The notes: generated from the sequence alone by a model not told the origin. Shown: positions 45,141-53,894, numbered from the stretch's first letter. The stretch: 64,000 bases of DNA from JAVBMU01 sp031551755 (GCA_031551755.1 JAVBNE010000058.1:1-64000); one strand, 5' to 3'. A program made the numbers and translations.

Positions 45141-46427
45141 TCATGGCGGCCAACCCGAGGGTGGTGTGAGCCGCCACAAACCCCACACCCACCAGCATTG
45201 ACCAATGATTGACGCGACAATGACCAACCACAACCACGCTCGCGAACGGGTCCACCCAATGGTGACCGCCCCCAGCGGAAAGGCGAGAAGAAGAAAGCGG
45301 TACAGACTGGTGGACAGTGGCACCGCCATCGCGAGGTAACCGAGATAGGCACCCGACCACGCCTGCATCTCCGGACCGAGGCGTCGCGCCACCGGGCTCA
45401 AAATGAGCACCACAGTCGCGATCAGCACAGCAGCCAGGATCCAGGGTCCGACCGGACCGCCGAGCCAGCGGGCCACACCGAACCACGGCAGGAACGGCTG
45501 CATCGCGTCGGCACCGCGCCAAGCCGCCTGCGTTCGCAGATAACCATCGGGGTCGCCGGTCACCCATCCGCACCACGCCGGCCACATCAGGCCACTCGCC
45601 AGCGACACTACGAAGAGCGCGCCGAGCCGCAGGACGTCACGACTCCGCACTGCTCCGGCGCGTATCCGCATGATCGCGTGCCACAACACCACCGCTGCGA
45701 TCGGCAGTGCCACCGCCCGGGTGAGCCCGAGGAGTAGCACCGTCACCATGGCCCACTCGTATCGCCTTCGGAAGACAAGGAGCAGCGTCAGGGCGATCAG
45801 CAGCAGCGCCAAGGACTCCGTGTAGGCCACCTGCATGACAACAGCGGTGGGGAAGAACGACACGACCGCCACGGTCGCCAACGGCAACCCCGGCCGCTTA
45901 CGCACCGCCCGGGTGGCTGCGACAGTCACCAACCGGTGGATCACGAGCATCGCCGCCGCACCACTGAGCAACGCGAGCAGCGGAGCCCACAGTTCCCAGC
46001 CCCACCCGGTCAGAGCGTCGAGGAAACGCACGAGCATGGGAAACAGGGGGAAGAACGCCCAGCGATTCTGCCGCACCACGCCGTCGGCACCTGTGGGAAG
46101 GAACTCCGGGTATCCGTAGTCGTAGATCTCCTGGTACCACGACCCATCCCACGGCAACGCCACATAAGACATGTAGGACGGGTGCGCGGAGGTCCAGGCC
46201 GTCGCCTCCTGGGTCCGCGCCACGACCAGCAGGATGACTGCCGTGGCCACCCGCGCCAGACCATAGACGACCAAGGTCTGCACCCACCCGGGCCACGACC
46301 GCCACCCGGACAAGCTCTTGCCCACACGCACGACCAGCGCCTGCGGGACCCCACCCTTCTCAGGCGAGCCCACCGAATCAGGTCCACTCGTCGAATTGGC
46401 GACCTCCGGGCGCGTCCTATCGCTCAT
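45141..46427 (-). CDS. PIG-V-like polytopic mannosyltransferase
   Basis: Membrane glycosyltransferase of the GT-C type, 428 aa with about ten hydrophobic segments after an 80-residue cytosolic N-terminus. The first outside loop holds ALPWDGSWYQEIYDYGYPE, matching the catalytic Asp loop of PIG-V mannosyltransferases (WDGxWY). A second conserved patch is SFFPTAVVMQVAYTESL. Such enzymes use polyprenyl-phosphate-mannose to mannosylate lipids or proteins outside the membrane; the acceptor is unknown. ATG 46427 overlaps the folP stop by 4 bp, and the much longer upstream open frame is only the antisense shadow of folP. Confidence 0.85.
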   Translation of the reverse strand: MSDRTRPEVANSTSGPDSVGSPEKGGVPQALVVRVGKSLSGWRSWPGWVQTLVVYGLARVATAVILLVVARTQEATAWTSAHPSYMSYVALPWDGSWYQEIYDYGYPEFLPTGADGVVRQNRWAFFPLFPMLVRFLDALTGWGWELWAPLLALLSGAAAMLVIHRLVTVAATRAVRKRPGLPLATVAVVSFFPTAVVMQVAYTESLALLLIALTLLLVFRRRYEWAMVTVLLLGLTRAVALPIAAVVLWHAIMRIRAGAVRSRDVLRLGALFVVSLASGLMWPAWCGWVTGDPDGYLRTQAAWRGADAMQPFLPWFGVARWLGGPVGPWILAAVLIATVVLILSPVARRLGPEMQAWSGAYLGYLAMAVPLSTSLYRFLLLAFPLGAVTIGWTRSRAWLWLVIVASIIGQCWWVWGLWRLTPPSGWPP

Positions 46428-47377
46428 TCCAGTCCCCGCCTGGGGGCATGCGGCGCACGTTCTCCGCGAATAACCGCGATCATGTCGAGTGCCCGCCGGG
46501 TCGCCGCAACGTCGTGGGTGCGAAACACCCGCGCCCCCAGCCATGCGGCGACGGCCGTCGCAGCCAACGTGCCTTCCAGCCGGTCCCCGACAGGCAGGCC
46601 TAGGGACTCCCCCACAAAATCCTTGCGGGACAGGGCCATCAGTACCGGGAAACCCAGATCCACCAGCGCAGCGGTGCGGCGCACCAGATGAACCGAGTGC
46701 CACGTATTCTTGCCGAAATCGTGGGTGGGGTCGACCAGGACGCTCCCCGCCGGGACACCGCATTCGACCGCGCGGGCGGCTGCTGCGGTCAGCGTCGACA
46801 GGACATCCTGGAGCACCCCATCCCGCGGATCGGGGGGGTCGCCGTGGGCCGGGTAGGCCACCCGCACCGGATCGGTGCGCGGCACCGCCCCACCCGTATG
46901 CGAACACACCACCCCTACCCCACCTTCCCCGGCGACTTCGACGAGGTCGGGATCGTAACCGGACCACGTGTCGTTGAGGAGATCCACGCCGGCGTCGACG
47001 GCCGCGCGTGCGACCTCCGCCCGCCAGGTGTCCACGCTGATCAGGAAATCGGGCAACACTCTTCGCACCCGGGCGACGAACGGCACCACCCGGGCGATCT
47101 CCTCGGCCGCCGTCACCCGCGGCCCGACCCCGGCACGGACGCCACCGACGTCGAGGATGTCGGCGCCTTCCTCCCATGCTTGAACAGCCGCACTCAGCGC
47201 CACCTGGTCGTCGAGCTGCCGGGCACCCGGGTAGAAGGAGTCGTCCGTCCGGTTGACAATCGCCATGACCACGGGCCGATCGAATCGCCGACCCCGCAGG
47301 ACCAAGGGCGCCGCTGCGGCCGGCACGCCGACGGGGAGTCGCACCCCGGGCAACGAACCAGCTGCGACCTCGCTCAT
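46424..47377 (-). CDS. folP: Dihydropteroate synthase-like protein (FolP2 type)
   Basis: TIM-barrel of the dihydropteroate synthase family. VVMAIVNRTDDSFYPGAR replaces the canonical MGVVNVTPDSFSDGG, as in the second, divergent DHPS of actinobacteria (Rv1207, FolP2). Other blocks: GADILDVGGVRAG, LPDFLISVDTWRAEVAR, LLNDTWSG, VLVDPTHDFGKNTWHS and LMALSRKDFVGE. The normal phosphate loop SRKxF is kept. FolP2 proteins are not proven folate enzymes, so the activity is uncertain. It is 317 aa and overlaps both neighbours by 4 bp. Confidence 0.87.
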   Translation of the reverse strand: MSEVAAGSLPGVRLPVGVPAAAAPLVLRGRRFDRPVVMAIVNRTDDSFYPGARQLDDQVALSAAVQAWEEGADILDVGGVRAGVGPRVTAAEEIARVVPFVARVRRVLPDFLISVDTWRAEVARAAVDAGVDLLNDTWSGYDPDLVEVAGEGGVGVVCSHTGGAVPRTDPVRVAYPAHGDPPDPRDGVLQDVLSTLTAAAARAVECGVPAGSVLVDPTHDFGKNTWHSVHLVRRTAALVDLGFPVLMALSRKDFVGESLGLPVGDRLEGTLAATAVAAWLGARVFRTHDVAATRRALDMIAVIRGERAPHAPRRGLE

Positions 47378-48168
47378 TCCCCGGTTGCCAACCGATCCTG
47401 GGCCAAGCCATTCGCGCGCAGCTCAGCGCATCGCGCCAAGACGTAATCCACGGCCTCGGCGGGGTCATCACACACATGAACCAGATCGAAGTCGGTGGGA
47501 GAGATGACCCCCCTGCCGACCACCGAGGTGCGCACCCACTCCAACAGCCCGGCCCAGTAGCCGCGGTCGACCAGGGCGATCGGGAACTGTGTCACCTTCT
47601 GAGTCTGCACCAGAGTGAGGGCTTCGAAGAGTTCATCGAAAGTACCGAAACCGCCCGGGAGAACGATGAAGCCCTGGGCATACTTCACGAACATGGTCTT
47701 ACGGGCGAAGAAGTAGCGGAAATGGACCCCAAGGTTCACATATGCGTTCATCCCCTGCTCGAAGGGCAGCTCGATTCCCAGGCCTACCGAGGTACCCCCG
47801 GCCTCCGTGGCACCCTTGTTGGCCGCCTCCATCACCCCGGGTCCACCGCCCGTGATGACCGCATAGCCGGCCTCGGCGAGCAGGCGGCCGACATCCTCAG
47901 CAAGCGCGAAGTCGCGGTGATCGCGGCGGGTGCGCGCCGACCCGAACACGGACACCGCCGGCCCGAGCTCCGCGAGCGCGCCGAAACCCTCCACGAACTC
48001 ACTCTGGATCCGCAAGACCCGCCAGGGGTCCGAATGCACCCAGTCGGCCTGGCCACGCGAATCGAGCAGGCGCTGATCGGTTGTCTGCGCCGGAATCTGA
48101 TCGCCCCGCAGGATCACGGGTCCCTTGCGATACCCGCGCCCTACCTGGGCCACTCCGTCATCGGTCAT
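47374..48168 (-). CDS. LOG-family protein (TIGR00730), putative cytokinin-type nucleotide phosphoribohydrolase
   Basis: Rossmann-like protein of the lysine-decarboxylase-like LOG family; characterised members release bases from nucleoside 5'-monophosphates. Motifs: AVSVFGSARTRRD, VITGGGPGVMEAANKGA, and LPGGFGTFDELFEALTLVQ, which is the PGGxGTxxE catalytic signature. It is 264 aa from ATG 48168. That start is chosen over the longer frame because of a TAGGCT box 7 nt upstream. It lies 10 bp after the dapE stop and overlaps folP by 4 bp. Confidence 0.9.
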   Translation of the reverse strand: MTDDGVAQVGRGYRKGPVILRGDQIPAQTTDQRLLDSRGQADWVHSDPWRVLRIQSEFVEGFGALAELGPAVSVFGSARTRRDHRDFALAEDVGRLLAEAGYAVITGGGPGVMEAANKGATEAGGTSVGLGIELPFEQGMNAYVNLGVHFRYFFARKTMFVKYAQGFIVLPGGFGTFDELFEALTLVQTQKVTQFPIALVDRGYWAGLLEWVRTSVVGRGVISPTDFDLVHVCDDPAEAVDYVLARCAELRANGLAQDRLATGE

Positions 48169-48175
48169 GGGGATG

Positions 48176-48181
48176 AGCCTA
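48176..48181 (-). promoter_or_regulatory. Candidate -10 box for leaderless LOG gene
   Basis: Minus-strand TAGGCT ends 7 nt before ATG 48168. It overlaps the last bases of dapE, and there is no Shine-Dalgarno. Confidence 0.5.
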
Positions 48182-49297
48182 AAGCGGTAGCGGGGCGCCC
48201 GAGAGCCATGACCCCAAGGCGTCTTTGCACAAGTACAACTGCGCGAGCGGGCAGCGTTCGTCGTCGGCATGGGCGAGGAGCGGGTCCCCCGGCCCGAAGT
48301 TCACCGCGGGGATGCCGAGTTCCGCGAACCGCGCCACATCCGTCCATCCGTATTTCGGCGCCGGGGAGCCCCCGGTCACGGATAGGACGGCGGCCGCGAA
48401 GTCGGCCGCCAACGGGTCGTCGAGTCCCGGCCGCGCGCCTGGTGCGGAGTCGGTGAGCATCACCTCGTATCCGGCGAAGACCTCCCGCACGTGGGCCAAC
48501 GCCTCCTGCTCAGAATGCGCTGGGGCGAAGCGGTAGTTGACCGACACCACGCAGGAGTCCGGAATGACGTTGCCGGCGACGCCGCCCCGTATCCCGACGG
48601 CGGACAGCCCCTCGCGGTAGACCAGTCCATCGACCTCGACCTCGGCGGGACGGTACGCGGCCAGCCGGGCCAACACCTCGTGGGCCCCATGGATGGCGTT
48701 CTGCCCCATCCAGGACCGAGCCGAATGGGCGGTCCGTCCCGGCACCGCGACATCGACCCGCAGAGTGCCATTGCAGCCCCCCTCAAGCCCGGCATTCGTT
48801 GGTTCGGCGAGGACGGCGAAATCTGCCGCCAGCAGTTCGGGATGTGTCCGCGCGAGCCGGCCGAGGCCGTTGAGCTCGGCGGCCACCTCCTCGTGGTCGT
48901 AGAACACCCAGGTGATGTCCTGGGCCGGCGAGGCCAGCTCAGCCGCGAGCCACAGCGCGACCGCCACGCCGCCCTTCATGTCGACGGTCCCCCGTCCCCA
49001 CACCTCGGCTTGGGCGCCCTCGCCGAGCAGGCGGGTCGGCAGGTTCGGCGGGTCGGTGAGCGGCACCGTGTCGAGGTGCCCCGCCACGATGACCCGCCGG
49101 TCGCGACCCAACCGAGTCCGTGCGACCACGGCATCGCCGTCCCGCACGACCTCCAGGTGGGGATAACGGCGCAGGGCCGACTCCACCAGATCCGCGAGCG
49201 GAGCTTCGGCACCACTGACCGAGGGCACATCGCACAACGCCCTGAACAGCACGGACAGATCAGCGGTGAGATCCAGCGCGGGTCCCGTTGTGGTCAC
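48179..49297 (-). CDS. dapE: Succinyl-diaminopimelate desuccinylase
   Basis: M20 zinc enzyme that makes LL-diaminopimelate for lysine and peptidoglycan. Motifs: VAGHLDTVPL, WGRGTVDMKGGVAVAL, VFYDHEEVAAELNGLG with the catalytic Glu, LAEPTNAGLEGGCNGTLR and GRTAHSARSWMGQNAIH of the dimer domain. At 372 aa it is standard for actinobacteria. It starts at GTG 49297 with no Shine-Dalgarno and a TAGGGT box 6 nt upstream. It is divergent from dapD with only 35 bp between start codons. The pathway partner DapC is at 52770. Confidence 0.95.
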   Translation of the reverse strand: MTTTGPALDLTADLSVLFRALCDVPSVSGAEAPLADLVESALRRYPHLEVVRDGDAVVARTRLGRDRRVIVAGHLDTVPLTDPPNLPTRLLGEGAQAEVWGRGTVDMKGGVAVALWLAAELASPAQDITWVFYDHEEVAAELNGLGRLARTHPELLAADFAVLAEPTNAGLEGGCNGTLRVDVAVPGRTAHSARSWMGQNAIHGAHEVLARLAAYRPAEVEVDGLVYREGLSAVGIRGGVAGNVIPDSCVVSVNYRFAPAHSEQEALAHVREVFAGYEVMLTDSAPGARPGLDDPLAADFAAAVLSVTGGSPAPKYGWTDVARFAELGIPAVNFGPGDPLLAHADDERCPLAQLYLCKDALGSWLSGAPLPL

Positions 49298-49303
49298 CGG
49301 ACC

Positions 49304-49326
49304 ACCCTACCGGCGGCGGTTAGGGT
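49304..49326. promoter_or_regulatory. Back-to-back -10 boxes of divergent dapE and dapD
   Basis: Two identical TAGGGT hexamers face away from each other: 49309-49304 on the minus strand, 6 nt before dapE GTG, and 49321-49326 on the plus strand, 6 nt before dapD ATG. Only 11 bp separate them, so each promoter's -35 region lies inside the opposite gene. Both messages would be leaderless. Confidence 0.6.
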
Positions 49327-49332
49327 TGGCGT

Positions 49333-50286
49333 ATGACCCCGACCCCACGTATCGCCTGGGCCGACGGCCTCGCCACAGTCGCCTTCGACGGCACCACCCT
49401 GGACGTCTGGTATCCATCCCCCGCACTGGGTGGGCCGACCACCGACGGCCCGCAGGCTCCCGCCGAGCTGACTGCCCTCACCCGCACGGACGATGACCGG
49501 CGGGTCCGCGTGGAGGTCGTCCGGACCGTGATCGATCTCGACTCCGCGCCCGTGGACGCCGCTGACGCCTACCTGCGCCTGCATCTGCTGTCCCACCGGC
49601 TCGTGGCACCGCACGGCCTGTCGCTCGATGGCATCTTTGGGCGCCTGGCGAATGTGGTGTGGACCGACGCGGGACCGTGCGCGGTGGACGGCTTCGAGGA
49701 GACCCGCTGGCGATTGCGCGCCGCCAACGGGCGGGCCGTGACCGTCTATGGAGTCGACAAGTTCCCCCGGATGGTCGACTACGTCGTGCCCACCGGTATC
49801 CGAATCGCCGATGCCGACCGCGTCCGGCTCGGCGCCCACCTGGCCCCAGGCACCACGGTCATGCACGAAGGATTCGTGAACTTCAACGCAGGAACCCTGG
49901 GCACCTCCATGGTCGAGGGCCGGATCTCCGCCGGTGTCGTGGTCGGGGACGGCTCCGACGTCGGTGGCGGGGCCTCGATCATGGGCACCCTGTCCGGTGG
50001 CGGCACCCAGGTGATCTCCGTGGGCAAGCGCTGTCTGCTCGGTGCGAACTCCGGACTCGGCATCCCGTTGGGCGATGACTGTGTCGTGGAGTCGGGTCTC
50101 TACGTGACTGCCGGGACGAAGGTGCGGGTCATCGGCCCGGATGGTGGCGAGCAGATCATTAAGGCTCGCGACCTGGCCGGCCGGGACAACCTACTGTTCC
50201 GGCGGCATTCGCTCACCGGTGCTGTCGAAGCCGTGTCGCGCACCGGTCAGGGCATCACGCTCAACGCCTCGTTGCACGCGAACTGA
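49333..50286 (+). CDS. dapD: 2,3,4,5-tetrahydropyridine-2,6-dicarboxylate N-succinyltransferase
   Basis: Succinylates tetrahydrodipicolinate in the succinylase route to diaminopimelate. The 317-aa protein has the actinobacterial DapD layout: an alpha/beta N-domain, then a left-handed beta-helix of hexapeptide repeats (IRIADADRVRLGAHLAPG, then INF-type turns such as VNFNAGTLGTSMVEGRIS, and GVVVGDGSDVGGGASIMGT). The C-terminal RDNLLFRRHSLTGAVEA is conserved. It starts at ATG 49333 behind TAGGGT with no Shine-Dalgarno, and its TGA overlaps the next ATG by 1 bp. Confidence 0.95.
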   Translation: MTPTPRIAWADGLATVAFDGTTLDVWYPSPALGGPTTDGPQAPAELTALTRTDDDRRVRVEVVRTVIDLDSAPVDAADAYLRLHLLSHRLVAPHGLSLDGIFGRLANVVWTDAGPCAVDGFEETRWRLRAANGRAVTVYGVDKFPRMVDYVVPTGIRIADADRVRLGAHLAPGTTVMHEGFVNFNAGTLGTSMVEGRISAGVVVGDGSDVGGGASIMGTLSGGGTQVISVGKRCLLGANSGLGIPLGDDCVVESGLYVTAGTKVRVIGPDGGEQIIKARDLAGRDNLLFRRHSLTGAVEAVSRTGQGITLNASLHAN

Positions 50287-51224
50287 TGGCGTTTTCGCCT
50301 ACCAGCGGTTCCCCGGCGGCCGTCCACCAGCAGCGTGCATCGCCCGCACGGCGCCGGCGCCAACGACGCCGACTGCGGCGGACGGTTGCCGGCGTGCTGA
50401 TCGTCGGCATCGTCGCCACGGTCGGTGTGGTCTTCGCACTCAACCACCTGAGCGAGGGACCACCACGGGCCGACGGCTGTTCCGCTGCCGGTACCGATCG
50501 CGAGTGGGACCTGTCGGTCGCACAGGCGGACAACGCTGCCCTGGTCGCCCTCACCGCCGTCCGGCGCGGATTGCCGGCACGGGCAGCCACCATCGGTATC
50601 GCTACGGCCATGCAGGAGTCGAAGCTGATCAACATCGCCTACGGCGACCGGGACTCGCTCGGGCTCTTCCAGCAACGACCCTCCCAAGGCTGGGGCACGG
50701 CCGCCCAGGTCCAAGACCCCGTCTACGCCACGAACGCCTTCTACGACGAGCTGGCCACCGTCGAGGGCTACGAGACGATGGAGATCACCGACGCGGCGCA
50801 GGCGGTCCAGAGATCGGCGTTTCCGGAAGCGTATGCGCGCCATGAGCTGCGGGCCCGCGCCTGGGCCTCGGGGCTCACCGGATACACGCCGGCGGCGATC
50901 ACCTGTCAGCTCGGCGCGCCGGACACCGCCGCGACCGACGGAACCGCGACCCTGCGCACCCGGATCGAACGCGATCTCGGCACACTCCCCCAGACCGCGA
51001 CCGCCTCGGGGGTGACCGTGGACGCCCGCGGCTTGGTGGCCGACGATCCGGCCCGGGCCGCCTGGGCAGTGGGCCAATGGGCCGTGGCGACCGCCCACGC
51101 GACGGGCGCCGACTCCGTCCAGGTCACAGACCATCGCTGGTCACGCGAGACGGGCGAGTGGCAGCAGGTTTCCGAGGAAGCCCCCGTCACCGGGCACGTG
51201 CGCATCGCTACGGCCGGCGACTGA
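50286..51224 (+). CDS. Membrane-anchored lysozyme-like fold protein, unknown target
   Basis: A 312-aa protein with an Arg-rich cytosolic start (ARRRRQRRRLRRT), one membrane helix (VAGVLIVGIVATVGVVFAL) and an outside domain. IGIATAMQESKLINIAYGDRDS (22-residue block at about 102) with LGLFQQRPSQGWGT resembles the lysozyme-like/transglycosylase fold, and the Glu of MQESKL sits where the catalytic acid would be. The C-terminal part (about 215-312) is a separate alpha/beta domain. Relatives are common in actinobacteria, often mislabelled as heavy-metal transporters. Coupling to dapD (1-bp overlap) hints at cell-wall work, but this is inference. Confidence 0.8.
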   Translation: MAFSPTSGSPAAVHQQRASPARRRRQRRRLRRTVAGVLIVGIVATVGVVFALNHLSEGPPRADGCSAAGTDREWDLSVAQADNAALVALTAVRRGLPARAATIGIATAMQESKLINIAYGDRDSLGLFQQRPSQGWGTAAQVQDPVYATNAFYDELATVEGYETMEITDAAQAVQRSAFPEAYARHELRARAWASGLTGYTPAAITCQLGAPDTAATDGTATLRTRIERDLGTLPQTATASGVTVDARGLVADDPARAAWAVGQWAVATAHATGADSVQVTDHRWSRETGEWQQVSEEAPVTGHVRIATAGD

Positions 51225-51257
51225 ACACCAGTCACCGGCCGTAGCGTGCGGTCCTGA

Positions 51258-51283
51258 CGGTCGGCCGCGAGCGCGGCCGACCG
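51258..51283. terminator. Hairpin terminator between convergent lysozyme-like gene and gltA
   Basis: CGGTCGGCCGC pairs perfectly with GCGGCCGACCG around a GAGC loop (11-bp stem). It lies in the 64-bp gap between convergent genes, so it can act on both strands. There is no U-tract. Confidence 0.75.
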
Positions 51284-51288
51284 CCCGC

Positions 51289-52587
51289 TCAGCGGTCTTC
51301 GAGGGCGACGTACTCCCGCCGCGTGGCACCCGTGTAGACCTGCCGCGGGCGACCGATCTTCGTCTGCGGGTCTTTCGTCATCTCCCGCCACTGGGCGATC
51401 CACCCGGGCATCCGGCCCAGAGCGAACAGCGGTGTGAACATTGCCGGCGAGAAGCCCATCGCCTTGTAGATGAGCCCGGTGTAGAAGTCCACGTTCGGGT
51501 AGAGCTTGCGCTCCACGAAGTAGTCGTCGCCGAGGGCGATCTCCTCGAGGCGCATCGCGATGTCCAGCAGCTGATCCTGTTTGCCGAGGCCTGCCAGCAC
51601 CGCATCGGCGCTCTGCTTCACGATGGCCGCGCGCGGGTCGTAGTTCTTGTAGACCCGGTGGCCGAATCCCATCAGCCGGACACCGTCCTCCTTGTTCTTC
51701 ACCTTGGCCATGAAGGTGTCGACGTCGTACTCGGCGTTCGCGATCTTGTCGAGCATCGTCAGCACGGCCTCGTTCGCACCGCCGTGCAGCGGGCCGGACA
51801 GGGCGTTGATCCCCGAGGCGACCGAGGCATAGAGGTTCGCCTGCGAGGAACCGACGACGCGAACCGTTGACGTCGAGCAGTTCTGCTCGTGGTCCGCGTG
51901 CAGGATCAGCAGGCGGTCCAATGCCTCGGTGATCACCGGGTCCGCGTCATAGCGTTCGTAGGGGGTCGCGAAGGTCATTCGGAGGAAGTCCTCGACGTAT
52001 CCCCGCGAGTAGTCCGGGTAGAGCAGCGGCTCGCCCACCCGGCGCCGGTGCAGATAGGAGGTGATGGTGCGGGACTTGGCGAGCAGCATGACAGTGGCCA
52101 GATCGACCGCCTCGTCGTCGCTCGTGTCCAGGGACTCCGGGTAGAAGGTTGCCAGCGCGTTGACCGCCGAGGCCATGACCGCCATCGGGTGGCCAGTTCG
52201 CGGGAAGGTCCCCATGAAGGTGCGGAAGTCCTCGTGCACCAGGGTGTGCCGGTTCACCCGGTTGACGAAGGACTCCAGGGCGGGCGCACTCGGCAACTCG
52301 CCGTAGATCAGCAGGTAAGCGACTTCCAGGAAGGTGGACTTGGCCGCCAGTTGGGAGATCGGGTAACCGCGGTAGCGGAGCACACCTTCATCGCCGTCGA
52401 TGTAGGTGATGGCCGACTCGCAGGAGGCGGTGTTCATGAAACCGGGGTCGACGGTGACCAGACCGGTGTCCTTGAGTAGCGAGGCCACGACGATGCCGTC
52501 GTTTCCCTCCGTGGCATTGACGATCGGCAGGTCAACCGTTTGGCTGCCCACCTGCAGATTGACGGCCAGTTGCGTTGTGTCGGTCAT
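51289..52587 (-). CDS. gltA: Citrate synthase
   Basis: Condenses acetyl-CoA and oxaloacetate at the entry to the TCA cycle. Catalytic residues are visible: His in LHADHEQNCSTSTVR, His in SGPLHGGANEAVL, and Asp in PNVDFYTGLIY. GFGHRVYKNYDPRA is the family signature. At 432 aa with the N-terminal beta domain it is the hexameric type I form. ATG 52587 has AGGAGG 6 nt upstream. A good -35/-10 pair with an operator-like repeat lies about 90 bp upstream (52674-52702). Confidence 0.97.
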   Translation of the reverse strand: MTDTTQLAVNLQVGSQTVDLPIVNATEGNDGIVVASLLKDTGLVTVDPGFMNTASCESAITYIDGDEGVLRYRGYPISQLAAKSTFLEVAYLLIYGELPSAPALESFVNRVNRHTLVHEDFRTFMGTFPRTGHPMAVMASAVNALATFYPESLDTSDDEAVDLATVMLLAKSRTITSYLHRRRVGEPLLYPDYSRGYVEDFLRMTFATPYERYDADPVITEALDRLLILHADHEQNCSTSTVRVVGSSQANLYASVASGINALSGPLHGGANEAVLTMLDKIANAEYDVDTFMAKVKNKEDGVRLMGFGHRVYKNYDPRAAIVKQSADAVLAGLGKQDQLLDIAMRLEEIALGDDYFVERKLYPNVDFYTGLIYKAMGFSPAMFTPLFALGRMPGWIAQWREMTKDPQTKIGRPRQVYTGATRREYVALEDR

Positions 52588-52673
52588 AGAGCCTCCTTCA
52601 GGCGTGGACGGCAGTTGCCGTGGCAGTCACACCGCGCGGATCTCACCGATCGCGAGGTAGCGCTGTCGGGGCG

Positions 52674-52702
52674 ACGGTACAGGGTGAATTCTCACCAGCC
52701 AA
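52674..52702 (-). promoter_or_regulatory. gltA promoter with inverted repeat in the spacer
   Basis: Minus-strand TTGGCT (52702-52697) and TACCGT (52679-52674) are separated by 17 bp. The spacer contains GGTGA-gaat-TCACC (52696-52683), an inverted repeat placed where a repressor would block polymerase. The leader before gltA would be about 80 nt. Confidence 0.5.
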
Positions 52703-52769
52703 CCCCACCGGGCGTCCATCTGTCTTGGTTTGGCGGTGATGCGCCTCACACCGCCTGAGACGGGCGACC

Positions 52770-53894
52770 TCAGACAGCGGCCAACCGCTGTGCGGCCTGG
52801 TCAACACGCTCGTCCGAGGCCGTCAGGGCCACCCGGACGTGCCCCGCGCCGGCCTCGCCGTAGAACGAGCCCGGACCGACCAGGATGCCCAGATCGGCCA
52901 TCTTCGCCACCGTCTGCCAGCACGAAACCGCAGGCCCCTTCGGCCGTGCCCACAGGTAGAGGCCCGCCTCGCTGTCTTCGATGACCATCCCGGCAGCGGT
53001 CAGCGCGTCCACAAGCACCTCCCGTCGGCGGCCGTAGACCGCGCGCTGCGCGGCCACATGGGCGTCGTCGGCGAGCGCCGCCGCCATGGCCGCTTGAACC
53101 GGACCCGGAACGATCATGCCGAGGTGTTTGCGGGTCGCCAACAACCCCGCGACGAGGTCGCCATCCCCGGCGACGAAAGCCGCTCGGTAACCGGCCATAT
53201 TCGACTGTTTGGACAGTGAGTAGGCCACCAAGAGGCCCTCATGACTGCCGTCGCACACAGCAGGATCGAGAATGCTGGGAACCCCCGAACGGGCGGACTC
53301 CCCGGCCCACGCCAGTTCGGCATAACACTCGTCGCTGACCACCACCGCGCCGACCGACCGCGCCGCCGCCACGATGCGGGCCAGCTCGGCAACACTCCGG
53401 ACCTGCCCGGTGGGATTGGCGGGAGAGTTCACCCACACGAGCCGTACTCGGTCGAGGCCCGCCCAGGAGCCGACGTCATCGGCTGGGACGGGCGTGGCCC
53501 CGGCCAGCCGCGCACCTACGTCATAAGTTGGATAGGCAACTTCGGGGTGGACGACGACATCGCCGGAACCCAACCGCAGCAATGACGGTAAGAGTCCGAC
53601 GAGTTCCTTGGAACCCAACGTCGGAAGGACGTTCACCGGGTCCAGCCGCGGCACCCCACGGCGACGGGCGAACCAGTCAGCGACGGCGGACCTCAGTGCC
53701 GGGGTGCCGTGGGTCATCGGGTAGCCATGGGCGTCGGCTGCCTGGGTCAACGCTTCCCTGATCAGGCTCGGCGTCGGGTCCACCGGCGTACCGACCGACA
53801 GGTCGACCAACCCGCCGGGATGGGCGGCGGCGCGCTGCGCGAACGGAACCAGAGAGTCCCAGGGATACTCAAGATCGAACGGTGCGAAGCCCAC
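52770..53894 (-). CDS. dapC: Succinyldiaminopimelate aminotransferase
   Basis: PLP enzyme making N-succinyl-LL-diaminopimelate, the DapE substrate. Class I aminotransferase motifs: VDLSVGTPVDPTP, NSPANPTGQVRS, SDECYAELAW, and the PLP lysine in YSLSKQSNMAGYR. At 374 aa it matches actinobacterial DapC. It starts at GTG 53894, 6 bp after the ferredoxin stop, so the two are co-transcribed. The same ferredoxin-aminotransferase pair exists in M. tuberculosis (Rv1177-Rv1178). Confidence 0.92.
   Translation of the reverse strand: MGFAPFDLEYPWDSLVPFAQRAAAHPGGLVDLSVGTPVDPTPSLIREALTQAADAHGYPMTHGTPALRSAVADWFARRRGVPRLDPVNVLPTLGSKELVGLLPSLLRLGSGDVVVHPEVAYPTYDVGARLAGATPVPADDVGSWAGLDRVRLVWVNSPANPTGQVRSVAELARIVAAARSVGAVVVSDECYAELAWAGESARSGVPSILDPAVCDGSHEGLLVAYSLSKQSNMAGYRAAFVAGDGDLVAGLLATRKHLGMIVPGPVQAAMAAALADDAHVAAQRAVYGRRREVLVDALTAAGMVIEDSEAGLYLWARPKGPAVSCWQTVAKMADLGILVGPGSFYGEAGAGHVRVALTASDERVDQAAQRLAAV

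Noticed and set aside
46428..47477. N-terminal extension of the mannosyltransferase frame to 778 codons
   Set aside because: The extra part is read out of frame through folP and is Arg/Gly-rich nonsense. The true start is the ATG overlapping the folP stop at 46427.
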